A stretch of DNA of 64,000 nucleotides from an uncultured Tateyamaria sp. Its GTDB lineage: Bacteria > Pseudomonadota > Alphaproteobacteria > Rhodobacterales > Rhodobacteraceae. Below, in pieces: positions 8,153 through 16,679 of this stretch. Each line of letters starts with the position of its first letter. Position 1 is the first letter of the stretch. Under the pieces are notes generated by a model. It was not told where the DNA came from, did not search any database, and saw nothing but the letters and a program-made list of their open reading frames with translations. Location of the stretch: positions 140,205 to 204,204 of the forward strand of contig NZ_CANKXW010000009.1 in assembly GCF_947487805.1 (NCBI RefSeq). Direction: 5' to 3'. Both the position numbers and the translations under genes were made by a program.

Positions 8153-8679
8153 CCCGCTGGGCAGCGGCGCTGATGCTGCTATGTCTGCCCTGCATGGGGA
8201 TGGGGCAGACGATGGAACTGGAACCCGACTGGGAATATGTGGCCGACACGGTCATGGGCGGTGTCTCGCAAGGGGCCGCACGCCTTGAGACAGTGGACGG
8301 GCGGCAGGCCACGCGCCTGACCGGCACGGTGTCGCTCGACAACAATGGGGGCTTTGTCCAGATCGCGTTTGATCTGGCGGGTGGCGCGGTGTTCGATGCG
8401 TCCGGCTATACTGGCATCGCCCTCGATCTGCGCGGAAACGGAGAGGACTACGACATCCGCTTGCGCACCGACGCGCTGACCCGACCCTGGCAATCCTTTC
8501 GCACCAGCGTGACGGTCCCGCCCGCGTGGACAACCCTGCGGCTGCCCTTTGCGGCCTTTGTGCCCCACCGCACCGACGCCGCGTTCGATCCGTCCCGCCT
8601 GCGCCGCATCGGCATCCTCGCCATCGGCCGCGAGATGCAGGCCAACATCGCCGTGTCCGGCGTGCGCCTCTACCGCTAG
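8149..8679 (+). CDS. CIA30-like (NADH:ubiquinone oxidoreductase assembly factor type) secreted protein
   Basis: 176 aa with a cleavable-looking signal peptide (hydrophobic AAALMLLCLPCMGMGQ). The rest is the beta-sandwich of the CIA30/NDUFAF1 family: WEYVADTVMGGVSQGAA, GTVSLDNNGGFVQI, GIALDLRGNGEDYDIRLRT and IGILAIGREMQANIAVSGVRLY. In bacteria this carbohydrate-binding-like domain is common and its role unknown. GTG start overlaps the RraA stop. Its TAG stop overlaps the stop of the convergent enolase-superfamily gene (shared CTAG at 8676-8679). Confidence 0.8.
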   Translation: MTRWAAALMLLCLPCMGMGQTMELEPDWEYVADTVMGGVSQGAARLETVDGRQATRLTGTVSLDNNGGFVQIAFDLAGGAVFDASGYTGIALDLRGNGEDYDIRLRTDALTRPWQSFRTSVTVPPAWTTLRLPFAAFVPHRTDAAFDPSRLRRIGILAIGREMQANIAVSGVRLYR

Positions 8680-9908
8680 TCGCGCGGCGCGGGCGCGCCC
8701 CCTTCGAAATTGTTGCCATTGACATAGTCGCAAGGCGGCTCCTGCATCTGCAAATGCAACCCGTCCCCGGTAAAGGGATGCGCGCGCGCCAGGTCTTCGT
8801 CCACCTCGATGCCCAGACCGGGCGTGTCGGGCGGTGTGATGAACCCGTCCTCGACCCGAATGCTGCCCTTGATCAGCTGGTCGTGGAACGATGTCTCGAT
8901 CGTCTCGCACATCAGAATGTTCGGAATCGAGGCCGCCAGATGGATGTTCGCCGCCCACTCCACCGGCCCGGCATAAAGATGCGGCGCCATCTGCGCATTG
9001 TAGACCTCGGCAATGGCGGCAACCTTCTTCATCTCCCAGATGCCACCGGCACGGCCCAGGGCGGGCTGCACGATGGGCGCCGCACCGCTGCGCAGCACGG
9101 GCGCAAACTCGGCCTTGGTGGTCAGCCGCTCGCCCGTGGCCACAGGGATGCGCACCGCGCGCGCCACCTTGGCCATCTCCTCGACCGCATCCGGCGGAAT
9201 GGGCTCTTCGAACCACAAGGGGCTGTAGGGCTCCAGCGCCTGACCCAACCGGATGGCCCCAGCGGTCGTGAACTGCCCATGCGTGCCAAAAAGCAGATCG
9301 GCCCGGTCGCCCACGGCGGCGCGGATCGCCTTGCAGAACGCCACCGACAGCGCAATGTCGCGCATCCCCGGCATATGCCCGCCGCGCATCGTGTAAGGCC
9401 CCGCCGGGTCGAACTTCACCGCGGTATAGCCGCGCGCGACACAGTCCAGCGCCGCCTCCGCCGCCATCTCGGGTGATGTCCAGAACGCGTTCAGATCATG
9501 ATGCGGCAACGGATAAAGGTAGGTATAGGCCCGGATCCGGTCGTTCATCCGCCCGCCCAGCAGCGCATGCACAGGCCGCCCGCGCGCCTTGCCGAGGATG
9601 TCCCAACAGGCAATCTCCAACCCCGAAAACGCGCCCATCACCGTCAGGTCGGGCCGCTGCGTGAACCCCGACGAATAGGCGCGGCGGAACATCAGCTCGA
9701 TGTTTTCCGGGTTCTCGCCCGCCATGTGCCGATCAAACACGTCCTCGATCACGCCGCGCATCGCCTCCGGCCCCACCGACGCGGCATAACACTCGCCCCA
9801 GCCGACAATGCCATCATCCGTGGTCAGCTTGACCAATATCCAATAGCGCCCGCCCCACCCCGGCGCAGGCGGAGCGGTCACGATGATATCCAGATCTTTC
9901 AATTTCAC
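8676..9908 (-). CDS. Mandelate racemase/muconate lactonizing enzyme family protein
   Basis: 410 aa of the enolase superfamily: N-terminal capping domain then a beta-barrel. Seen features are the TAVKFDP lysine strand, WFEEPIPP (second metal-ligand Glu), ATGERL (third ligand Glu) and QMAPHLYAGP with the catalytic-type His. The third-strand segment reads LLFGTHGQFTT where mannonate-dehydratase relatives have an Asp in a D-x-H arrangement, so the first metal ligand may be replaced or shifted. It likely acts on an acid sugar or its lactone (dehydratase, racemase or cycloisomerase). It is convergent with the accessory operon, sharing the stop region, and could serve the same or a separate pathway. 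Confidence 0.88.
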   Translation of the reverse strand: MKLKDLDIIVTAPPAPGWGGRYWILVKLTTDDGIVGWGECYAASVGPEAMRGVIEDVFDRHMAGENPENIELMFRRAYSSGFTQRPDLTVMGAFSGLEIACWDILGKARGRPVHALLGGRMNDRIRAYTYLYPLPHHDLNAFWTSPEMAAEAALDCVARGYTAVKFDPAGPYTMRGGHMPGMRDIALSVAFCKAIRAAVGDRADLLFGTHGQFTTAGAIRLGQALEPYSPLWFEEPIPPDAVEEMAKVARAVRIPVATGERLTTKAEFAPVLRSGAAPIVQPALGRAGGIWEMKKVAAIAEVYNAQMAPHLYAGPVEWAANIHLAASIPNILMCETIETSFHDQLIKGSIRVEDGFITPPDTPGLGIEVDEDLARAHPFTGDGLHLQMQEPPCDYVNGNNFEGGAPAPRD

Positions 9909-9918
9909 CGCACAGGCT

Positions 9919-9973
9919 CCTTCATCTTGCCAAATAAACTCCGGGGGGCCCGAAGGGCGGGGGCTGGCCCCCT
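9919..9973. repeat. Dispersed intergenic repeat, A-type copy with GC hairpin
   Basis: Between the enolase-family gene and the dehydrogenase stop lies CCTTCATCTTGCCAAATAAA followed by a G-rich tract and the hairpin GGGGGCTGGCCCCC (9959-9972). It is related to copies at 3576, 28696, 46941 and 50691. Read on the minus strand it follows the dehydrogenase stop codon directly, with hairpin first and an AT-rich TTTATTTGG after it, so it may act as a transcription terminator. Confidence 0.65.
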
Positions 9974-9974
9974 C

Positions 9975-11066
9975 CTACCTGTCAAACAGGATAACGTTCC
10001 GCCGTGCCGTGCCGGATTTGGTGTCTTCGATGGCCTCGTTGATCTGGTCCAGAGACCAGCGGCCAGAAATCAGACTGTCCAGCTGCAACCGCCCCTGTTG
10101 ATAAAGGTCGATCATCCACGGAATGTCGCGCTGGATCACTACGTCCCCCATCTTGGAGCCGACCATGCCCTGACCCGTCGCGGCCAGCATCACCGGCTCG
10201 TATTCCGTCATGGCACCCGAATGCGGCATGCCGACCATGATCACCTTGCCGCCTCTCCCGAGGTAACGCGGCGCCTGTTCATAGGCGGGGATAGCCCCAA
10301 CCGTGACGATCACCGCCTCGGCCCCCTTGCCCCCCAGCGCCTTGTAGCTGGCGCGCCAGGGCGATTTGACCGTCGCCAGCACGCCATGGGTCGCACCAAA
10401 GGCCTTGGCGTCCTCCAGCTTGTCCTCGGTCATGTCCACGGCCACGATGCGCCGCGCCCCGGCAATGCGCGCGCCCTGAATGGCGTTCAGGCCAACGCCG
10501 CCCGCGCCGATGACCACAACGTCCTGACCGGCGCGCAACCCGGCGGCATTCACCACGGCACCCACGCCGGTGATCACGCCGCAGGCGATGAGGGAGGCGG
10601 CCTCTTTCGCGATGTCGCCGGGGATCTTGACCAGTTGTTTCTGGTCCACCACCACCTTTTCGGCAAAGGCCCCGCAGGCCATGGCCTGATGCAGCTTGGT
10701 GTCGTCCCGAGTGCGGATCGGGCCCTTGTCGCCGTCATAGGGCGTCTCGCAGATCGTGGGCTTGCCGCCCGCGCAGGACGGGCAGGTGCCGCAGGACCGG
10801 ATCAGCGTGACAACCACGTGATCGCCTGGCGTGAGCCCGGTGACGCCCGTTCCAACCGCGCTGACGACGCCTGCCGCCTCATGGCCGTAGACCGCAGGCA
10901 GGCTGCCGCCCCATGCCCCGCTGGCATAAGAGATGTCGGAGTGGCAGATTGCCACCGCATCCAGCGTCACCTCGACTTCGCCCATCTCTGGCGCGCGCAG
11001 CAGGATGTCCTCGACCACAAGCGGCGCGCCGAATTCGTGGCACACGGCGGCTTTGATTGTTTGCAT
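9975..11066 (-). CDS. Zinc-dependent alcohol dehydrogenase
   Basis: 363 aa medium-chain dehydrogenase. Catalytic zinc ligands are visible in AICHSD and YGHEAAG; the structural zinc site is the CGTCPSCAGGKPTIC cluster. The Rossmann motif is VVIGAGGVGLNAIQGAR, followed by an acidic residue (AVDMTEDKLEDA) that favours NAD. It resembles the Zn-ADH class that includes formaldehyde/glutathione-type and aryl alcohol dehydrogenases. ATG at 11066. The gene stands alone between the repeat and the MFS gene. Substrate unknown. Confidence 0.92.
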   Translation of the reverse strand: MQTIKAAVCHEFGAPLVVEDILLRAPEMGEVEVTLDAVAICHSDISYASGAWGGSLPAVYGHEAAGVVSAVGTGVTGLTPGDHVVVTLIRSCGTCPSCAGGKPTICETPYDGDKGPIRTRDDTKLHQAMACGAFAEKVVVDQKQLVKIPGDIAKEAASLIACGVITGVGAVVNAAGLRAGQDVVVIGAGGVGLNAIQGARIAGARRIVAVDMTEDKLEDAKAFGATHGVLATVKSPWRASYKALGGKGAEAVIVTVGAIPAYEQAPRYLGRGGKVIMVGMPHSGAMTEYEPVMLAATGQGMVGSKMGDVVIQRDIPWMIDLYQQGRLQLDSLISGRWSLDQINEAIEDTKSGTARRNVILFDR

Positions 11067-11174
11067 ATTCGTCCCTTGCTCCGCCGCGTTTGAGTTACGG
11101 CGGTTTTGATCCCGTTCCGGTTTTCACGGACGGTGCCGCAGGATCCCTGGCACTGCAAGACAGTTTCCGACGTT

Positions 11175-12404
11175 TCAGGACCCAAGCGTGTCGCTGATGT
11201 CCGCGGGTTTCACCGATCTGTGCGTGATCAGGAACACCATCAGCGCCACGGCGACCAGCGCCCCGGCCAGAAAGAACGGCGCGCCGGGGATGTACAGATC
11301 GGCATCCGCCTTGGTGAATGTATAGAACATGCTGGTCATCATCAGCGGCGACAGGATCGTGGCAAGTGCCGCGATCGAGGTCAGCGCCCCCTGCAACTCG
11401 CCCTGTTGGTCGTCGCCCACGGCCTTGGACATGATCCCCTGCAGCGCGGGCGTGATCACCGCAGGCAACGCCGCGATAGGGGTCAGGATCAAGAGCAAGG
11501 TGCCCGAACTGACCACGCCGATCAGCAGGAAGACGCCAACATCCGCGACATGCCCATAGATGACCGCCCCGCGTTCGCCCAGCACCCGCAGGATCGGGCG
11601 GATCAGCCCCCCCTGCACGATGGCCATGGACACGCCGAACAGACCCAGCGACAGCCCCACCATCCCCGGCGACCAGTCAAACCGCTCGGCGGTGTAATAG
11701 GCCCAGATCGACGGATACACGACAAAGGCCACCTGGTAGATGAAGAACACCAAGAGAAGCGGCCCCAGACCGGGCAGGCGGCCCAGTTGCCAGAACACGC
11801 CCAGCGGGTTGGCGCGCCACCACGACATCGGACGGCGGATGCGGTCATTCACGGTTTCGGTCAGCACCAGATAGCCAAAGACCGCGTTGGCGGCCGCCAG
11901 GGCTGCGGCGGCATAGAACGGTGCGCGGGTGCCGTATTCGGCCAGAAACCCGCCCATGACCGGCCCCAGCACGAACCCCATGCCAAAGGCGGCACCGATC
12001 AGGCCGAAATTCGCGGCCTTCTCCTCGGGTGCCGAGATGTCGGCCATATAGGCATTGGCGGTCGACTGCGTGGCGGCGGTGATACCGCCCACGACCCGGC
12101 CCGCAACCAGCAGCCACATGGAACCGGCCACCGCCATCACCAGATAGTCGGCACACAGCACCACCAGCGACGACAGCAGCACGGGCCGCCGCCCGAACCG
12201 GTCCGACAGCGCGCCCAAAAGAGGGCCGAACAGGAACTGCATCGCGGCAAAGGTCGTGGCCAGCACACCGCCCCAGAGGGCGGCGGTGCCAAGGCCCGTG
12301 CCCTGCACTTCCTGGATCAGGTCGGGCATGACCGGCACGATCAAACCGATCCCCATGGCATCGATCATCACCGTCAGCAGGATAAAGAGGACCGGCAGTC
12401 TCAA
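11175..12404 (-). CDS. MFS transporter, TCR/Tet family
   Basis: 409 aa from a TTG at 12404 that overlaps the pcaB stop (TTGA), giving MRLPVLFILLTVMIDAMGIG. Twelve transmembrane helices are expected; loop 2-3 carries the MFS signature GALSDRFGRRPVLL, and DAMGIGLIVPVMP in helix 1 is typical of TetA-like drug/H+ antiporters (about 400 aa). The frame stays open far upstream to 13151 but that extension runs through pcaB and is not real. Coupled to pcaB-pcaD, so it may move an aromatic acid or an unrelated compound rather than tetracycline. Confidence 0.85.
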   Translation of the reverse strand: MRLPVLFILLTVMIDAMGIGLIVPVMPDLIQEVQGTGLGTAALWGGVLATTFAAMQFLFGPLLGALSDRFGRRPVLLSSLVVLCADYLVMAVAGSMWLLVAGRVVGGITAATQSTANAYMADISAPEEKAANFGLIGAAFGMGFVLGPVMGGFLAEYGTRAPFYAAAALAAANAVFGYLVLTETVNDRIRRPMSWWRANPLGVFWQLGRLPGLGPLLLVFFIYQVAFVVYPSIWAYYTAERFDWSPGMVGLSLGLFGVSMAIVQGGLIRPILRVLGERGAVIYGHVADVGVFLLIGVVSSGTLLLILTPIAALPAVITPALQGIMSKAVGDDQQGELQGALTSIAALATILSPLMMTSMFYTFTKADADLYIPGAPFFLAGALVAVALMVFLITHRSVKPADISDTLGS

Positions 12405-13723
12405 AATGCGGCCACCCTTGCGGCAAAGGCGCGGGCCTCCCGTGGCGCGTCGCCCATTTGCGCCGCCGGTGAAAACAGGTCTTCGGACAGGGCAGGGTGC
12501 GCATCCCGCGCCACCTTGCGCAGTGGCGTGCCAGTGACGATGGCCGCGGCCACCAGCGCCTTGGTCTCGGCCTGTGCCTCGGGACGCGGCATCGTCGCGG
12601 CCAGAGCAAAGCTGAGCGCTTCGGCGTGCAAAAGGCCCAAGCCGCCCAGATGATCTGCCATGCGCGCAGGCGCGGGCTGCACCTCCGGCAGCAGCTTGGC
12701 TGCGGTTTCCACGGCACTGGCGGTGCAGAGCGCGATCTGCGGCAGCACCATCCATTCGGTGAACCACGCCGCGCCATCGCGCTGGTGCTGATGTGCTGCG
12801 GCCGCTTGCAGGCTGGCGCGCAGCCCGGCCATCTGGTGCCCGAGGGCAACCAGCACCGAGGGTGCGACGGGGTTCTGTTTCTGCGGCATGGTCGAGGACG
12901 ACCCGGCACCGCCCAGCGTGACCTCGCCCGTGTCCGACCCGGTCAGGCCAATCAGCCCCTGTCCCAAGCCGGCCAGAGACGCGACCACCTGCGCCATCCA
13001 CGCCGCGATGCGCAGGATCGGGCCACGGTCCGTGTGCCAGCTGCGCCCCGGATCGCCCAGCCGCAATGCCTCGGCCAAAGCGGCCCGCGTCGCGGCGGCC
13101 TCCGGCCCCAGCGCGGCACCCGTGCCCGACGCCCCGCTCAGCGACACCCACAGCGATTGCGCCCGCAGATCCGGCAGCGCCTCAAGCGCATCGGCCAGCG
13201 GCGCACCCCATTGCGCCAGAACGGCACCCCAGGACGTGACCGTGGCATGCTGGCCGTAAGTGCGCGCAGGCATGGGCAGATCCGCATGGGCCGCCGCCTG
13301 GGTTCCCAGCCCTGTCAGAACATCTCGCAGGCGAGCCTCCAGCGCGCTTAGCGTCTGGCGCAGGCGCAGCATCAGGCCTGTGTCGATGATGTCCTGACTG
13401 GTGGCCCCCCAATGGGCGAACTGCGCGTGTTCCGGCGCTTCCATCGCCGCGCGAAAGGCGGTGACGAGGCCCGGCACGCTGACCCCGTTGCGGGCGGTGG
13501 CATCCGACAGGCCCGCGGGATCAATCTGCACCTCAAGGCTCGAGCGATGGATAAAGGCGGCGCTCAGCTCGGGGATCACGCCTTGCGCGCCCTGCACCTT
13601 GGCCAGCGCGCCCTCGACCAGCAACATGGCGCGCACCTCGGCGCTGTCCGACCACAGCCGCCCGACCTCGCCCGTCGCAAACAGCGGCCCATACAAGGCC
13701 GAGGAAAAGACGCTCGCCGCCAT
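12401..13723 (-). CDS. pcaB: 3-carboxy-cis,cis-muconate cycloisomerase
   Basis: 440 aa of the fumarase/aspartase superfamily. The signature GSSSTMPQKQNPV is present, as are AHWGATSQDIIDTGLML and the ARTYGQHATVTSWG region characteristic of PcaB rather than adenylosuccinate lyase. PcaB converts 3-carboxymuconate to 4-carboxymuconolactone in the protocatechuate branch of the beta-ketoadipate pathway. It lies 3 nt downstream of pcaD and overlaps the MFS start. pcaHG and pcaC are not in the window, so this is a partial pca cluster. Confidence 0.93.
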   Translation of the reverse strand: MAASVFSSALYGPLFATGEVGRLWSDSAEVRAMLLVEGALAKVQGAQGVIPELSAAFIHRSSLEVQIDPAGLSDATARNGVSVPGLVTAFRAAMEAPEHAQFAHWGATSQDIIDTGLMLRLRQTLSALEARLRDVLTGLGTQAAAHADLPMPARTYGQHATVTSWGAVLAQWGAPLADALEALPDLRAQSLWVSLSGASGTGAALGPEAAATRAALAEALRLGDPGRSWHTDRGPILRIAAWMAQVVASLAGLGQGLIGLTGSDTGEVTLGGAGSSSTMPQKQNPVAPSVLVALGHQMAGLRASLQAAAAHQHQRDGAAWFTEWMVLPQIALCTASAVETAAKLLPEVQPAPARMADHLGGLGLLHAEALSFALAATMPRPEAQAETKALVAAAIVTGTPLRKVARDAHPALSEDLFSPAAQMGDAPREARAFAARVAAF

Positions 13724-13726
13724 GGA

Positions 13727-14515
13727 TCAGATATGCCCCGTGGACGTCAGGAACTGGGTGAGCGTCTCCGCGTATTCCTGCGGCTGCTCCACACAGGGCA
13801 GGTGGCCTGCCCGCCGGATCAGGTGAAAGCGGCTGCCCGGCACCAGATCCACCGTCTCGCGCACCAGATCGGGCGGGGTGGCACCGTCCTCGCTGCCCGC
13901 AATGCCCAGCGTCGGCAGCCGCAGCGTCGCCGTCGTCGCATAGAAATCCGACCCGGAAATGGCCGCCGAACAGCCCGCATATCCCGCATCCGGCTGCCGC
14001 ACCAACAGGTTGCGCCACAGCTCAAGCTCGGGTGTGTCAAGGAACGCCCGGGAAAACCACCGCTCCATCGTGGCATCGGCCAGCGCCTCGATTCCGCCGG
14101 CCTCGACAGCGGCGATCCGGTCGGCCCACATATCCTTGGTCCCGATCTTGGCACCGGTGTTGGACAGCACCATCGACCGCACCAGATCCAGCCGCTTGAC
14201 CGCCAGCCCCTGCGCGATCAACCCACCGATGGACAGGCCCACAAAACAAGCCCCGGCGAAGCCGGTGCGCTCCATCAACCGCTCCACGTCGCTGACCAGC
14301 GTGCCCATGGCATAGGGCCCATTGGGGCAAGTAGACAGCCCATGCCCCCGCTTGTCATAGCGCAGGATGCGCAGCCCCGCAGGCAGCAGCGGCAGGATCG
14401 GATCCCACAGCCGCATGTCCGTGCCGAGCGAATTGGCAAAGACCACCGGCGCGCCATCCTTGGGCCCGTCGATGCGGAAATGCAGGCGAACGTCGCCCAG
14501 GTCGGCCATGTGCAT
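13727..14515 (-). CDS. pcaD: 3-oxoadipate enol-lactonase
   Basis: 262 aa alpha/beta hydrolase. The early LHFRIDGPKDGAPVVFANSLGTDMRLWDP segment (split here: oxyanion region VFANSLGTD) and nucleophile elbow GLSIGG are typical of PcaD, with a catalytic Asp in GSEDGATPP and a late His in RAGHLPCVEQP. It hydrolyses beta-ketoadipate enol-lactone to beta-ketoadipate. Adjacent pcaB (3 nt) supports the assignment. The gene ends 5 nt from the exonuclease/phosphatase gene upstream, so the two may share a transcript. Confidence 0.92.
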   Translation of the reverse strand: MHMADLGDVRLHFRIDGPKDGAPVVFANSLGTDMRLWDPILPLLPAGLRILRYDKRGHGLSTCPNGPYAMGTLVSDVERLMERTGFAGACFVGLSIGGLIAQGLAVKRLDLVRSMVLSNTGAKIGTKDMWADRIAAVEAGGIEALADATMERWFSRAFLDTPELELWRNLLVRQPDAGYAGCSAAISGSDFYATTATLRLPTLGIAGSEDGATPPDLVRETVDLVPGSRFHLIRRAGHLPCVEQPQEYAETLTQFLTSTGHI

Positions 14516-14520
14516 GAATG

Positions 14521-15711
14521 TCAGTCCCTCAGTCGCATATGTGCAATGATCTGCCCGTGATCCGAGGCCAGCTTGTTATAGGGGGCCTCGGCATGGCTGC
14601 CATCGGTGAGATGATCGTTCAACACGCTGAAATAGTCCATCTGCCCGATGCTGTCCCTTGCGTCAGGCAGAAAGTGGCGCGACATAAAGATCTGGTCGAT
14701 GCTCTCATAGACCCCGCCAAACGCTGCCGTATAGACCATGTCCCGCGTGGATTTGCGCACGAACTGTTTTTCCGCCGAATGCAGGCGCACGGCGTCAATG
14801 GCCTCGCGGATCTGCACGTCTTCCTCGGCGCTGTAGCGGTCGCGCGGTGTCTCGGCGTCATGGCGCAGCATCCAGGCATAGTTCTTGAACGGATGCTCGC
14901 CGCTGATGATTTCCGAACTGACGGCGTGTTCGCCATCGTTGAAATCCCCCATGGCCATGACCGGGTTGCCTGCCTCCAGCTCTGCGACGATGGCGCGGCG
15001 CAGCACCCAGGCCTCGGCCATGCGGCGCAGCGACGACCGCACCGCCCCCAGCGCCCGCGCCACGGGATCATATTCGGTCAGGTCGATTTCCGGGGGAAAG
15101 GCCGCACCTTCGGGGCGCACGAACTCGCCCAGTTTGGATTTCAGATGGCAATTGAACACGGTGATCACGTGATCCCCTACCGGGACCCGCACCTTGAGGA
15201 TCGGACGGCTCAGCCGCGTCAGGCGAAAGCTGCCGCCCCCATCCGGTCCCATCGGGCCAAAGTCGATGTCGAGCGGCGTGTCCAGTTCCTGAATGATTTC
15301 CGGCGCCCCGACAAATCCCAGCCGCGACAGGATCGCCACGCCGGGACGTCGTTGTCCCGGTGCGCCGTCATTGATGTTGGGTGCCACGGCCAGGCTTGCT
15401 TGCGTGTAAGGGCGGTAGGCCAGTTTGCGAAAGATCGCCTTGCGCCGATAGCGCTTGTTCGGACCGGGAATATGGGCGGCATTGCCCTCGGCCCCCTCGC
15501 GGTCTGCCTGATCGATGACGTCGCGCAGGGCTGGTTCCTCGAATATTTCCTGAAACCCCACGATATCGGCATCCATCGTCTGGATCTGTTCGGACAGCCA
15601 ATCGGCCTTCCAGGCGTATTCCTCGGGCGTGTAGCTTTGGAACCGGTAATATTCCTGATCGGGGCCAATCAGGTTCTTGACGTTGAAACTGGCGATGGTG
15701 AATTCGGTCAT
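14521..15711 (-). CDS. Endonuclease/exonuclease/phosphatase family protein
   Basis: 396 aa from the ATG at 15711, which overlaps the dehydratase stop (ATGA). The family motifs are in order: IASFNVKNL (Asn), IVGFQEIFEEPA (metal-binding Glu), VFNCHLKSK (His), MAMGDFND (Asp-x-Asn) and a final SDHGQI (Asp-His pair). This is the metal-dependent phosphodiesterase fold shared by ExoIII, DNase I and sphingomyelinases. There is no signal peptide. DNA, RNA or phospholipid could be the substrate. An upstream extension of the frame to 16149 is a shadow of the dehydratase gene. Confidence 0.85.
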   Translation of the reverse strand: MTEFTIASFNVKNLIGPDQEYYRFQSYTPEEYAWKADWLSEQIQTMDADIVGFQEIFEEPALRDVIDQADREGAEGNAAHIPGPNKRYRRKAIFRKLAYRPYTQASLAVAPNINDGAPGQRRPGVAILSRLGFVGAPEIIQELDTPLDIDFGPMGPDGGGSFRLTRLSRPILKVRVPVGDHVITVFNCHLKSKLGEFVRPEGAAFPPEIDLTEYDPVARALGAVRSSLRRMAEAWVLRRAIVAELEAGNPVMAMGDFNDGEHAVSSEIISGEHPFKNYAWMLRHDAETPRDRYSAEEDVQIREAIDAVRLHSAEKQFVRKSTRDMVYTAAFGGVYESIDQIFMSRHFLPDARDSIGQMDYFSVLNDHLTDGSHAEAPYNKLASDHGQIIAHMRLRD

Positions 15712-16679
15712 GTCAATGTGTCCAGACTTTGCGCAAATATATCCGGGTCGACATTGCCGCCCGAAATCGTGACGATCACGTCCTCGCCTTCTATGGCGTC
15801 CTGCCGACACAATGCGGCAGCAAGGGCCACCGCCCCGCCCGGTTCCGCCACCAGCTTGAGGCGGACAAAGGCCAGCGCCATGGCCCGCAGCGCCTCGTCC
15901 TCGGTCACGACCAGACCGGGGCCGCACAGCCGCTGCATGATCGGAAATGTGATGTCGCCCGGCTGCGGAGTGATGATTGCATCGCACAGATTGCCGGAGG
16001 TGGCGTTGTTGCGTTCGATCCCGCCCGACCGCAGCGACCGCGCCACATCGTCGAACCCCTCGGGCTCGACCGGGCGCACGCGCAGGCCGGGGGCCTCGGC
16101 CTCCAGCGCCAGCGCGATGCCGCCCGTCAGCCCGCCGCCGCCGCAGCACACCAGAACGTCCGCTGCCGTGACACCCACGGCCTGCGCCTGCGCCGCGATC
16201 TCCAGCCCCGTGGTGCCTTGACCGGCGATCACTTGCGGCTCGTCGAACGGCTTGATCAGCGTCAGGCCACGCTCTTGCGCCAGCTGCGCGCCGATGATGT
16301 CGCGGTCTTCGCTGCCGCGTTCATAAAGGACCACCTCGGCCCCCAGCGCGCGGGTGTTGTCGATTTTCAGCGCGGGCGCATCGCGCGGCATCACGATGAC
16401 CGCAGGCACCCCGTGCAGTTGCGCGGCCAGCGCCACCCCCTGTGCGTGGTTGCCGCTGGAAAAGGCGATGACACCGCGGCTGCGCACCCGGTCGTCCAGG
16501 GCCGACACTGCCGACCACGCGCCGCGGAACTTGAAACTGCCCGTGTGCTGCAGGCATTCCGGCTTGACCCAGACCCTGCGCCCGGCGATCTCGTTCAGAA
16601 ACGGGGAACTCAGCAACGGCGTTTCGCGGGCATGGCCGGTCAGGCGCTCTGCGGCGGCGCGGATCATCTCGATGTTCAT
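15708..16679 (-). CDS. Threonine/serine dehydratase-like PLP enzyme
   Basis: 323 aa fold-type II PLP enzyme. The Schiff-base lysine lies in HTGSFKFRGAW, the phosphate-binding glycine loop is CCGGGGLTGG, and SSGNHAQGVA is the substrate-loop signature. The length matches catabolic threonine dehydratase, which lacks the regulatory ACT domain of IlvA. Start ATG at 16679 overlaps the stop of the preceding alpha/beta hydrolase gene. Threonine/serine deamination is most likely; hydroxy-aspartate dehydratases and serine racemases share these motifs and cannot be excluded. Confidence 0.88.
   Translation of the reverse strand: MNIEMIRAAAERLTGHARETPLLSSPFLNEIAGRRVWVKPECLQHTGSFKFRGAWSAVSALDDRVRSRGVIAFSSGNHAQGVALAAQLHGVPAVIVMPRDAPALKIDNTRALGAEVVLYERGSEDRDIIGAQLAQERGLTLIKPFDEPQVIAGQGTTGLEIAAQAQAVGVTAADVLVCCGGGGLTGGIALALEAEAPGLRVRPVEPEGFDDVARSLRSGGIERNNATSGNLCDAIITPQPGDITFPIMQRLCGPGLVVTEDEALRAMALAFVRLKLVAEPGGAVALAAALCRQDAIEGEDVIVTISGGNVDPDIFAQSLDTLT

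Noticed and set aside
9498..12653. Long plus-strand ORFs of 531 and 515 aa
   Set aside because: They lie antisense to the dehydrogenase, MFS and enolase-family genes and have no family features.
12405..13151. An N-terminal extension giving a 658-aa MFS protein
   Set aside because: The extension is the antisense-free reading of pcaB in another frame; the family length and the TTGA overlap favour 409 aa.
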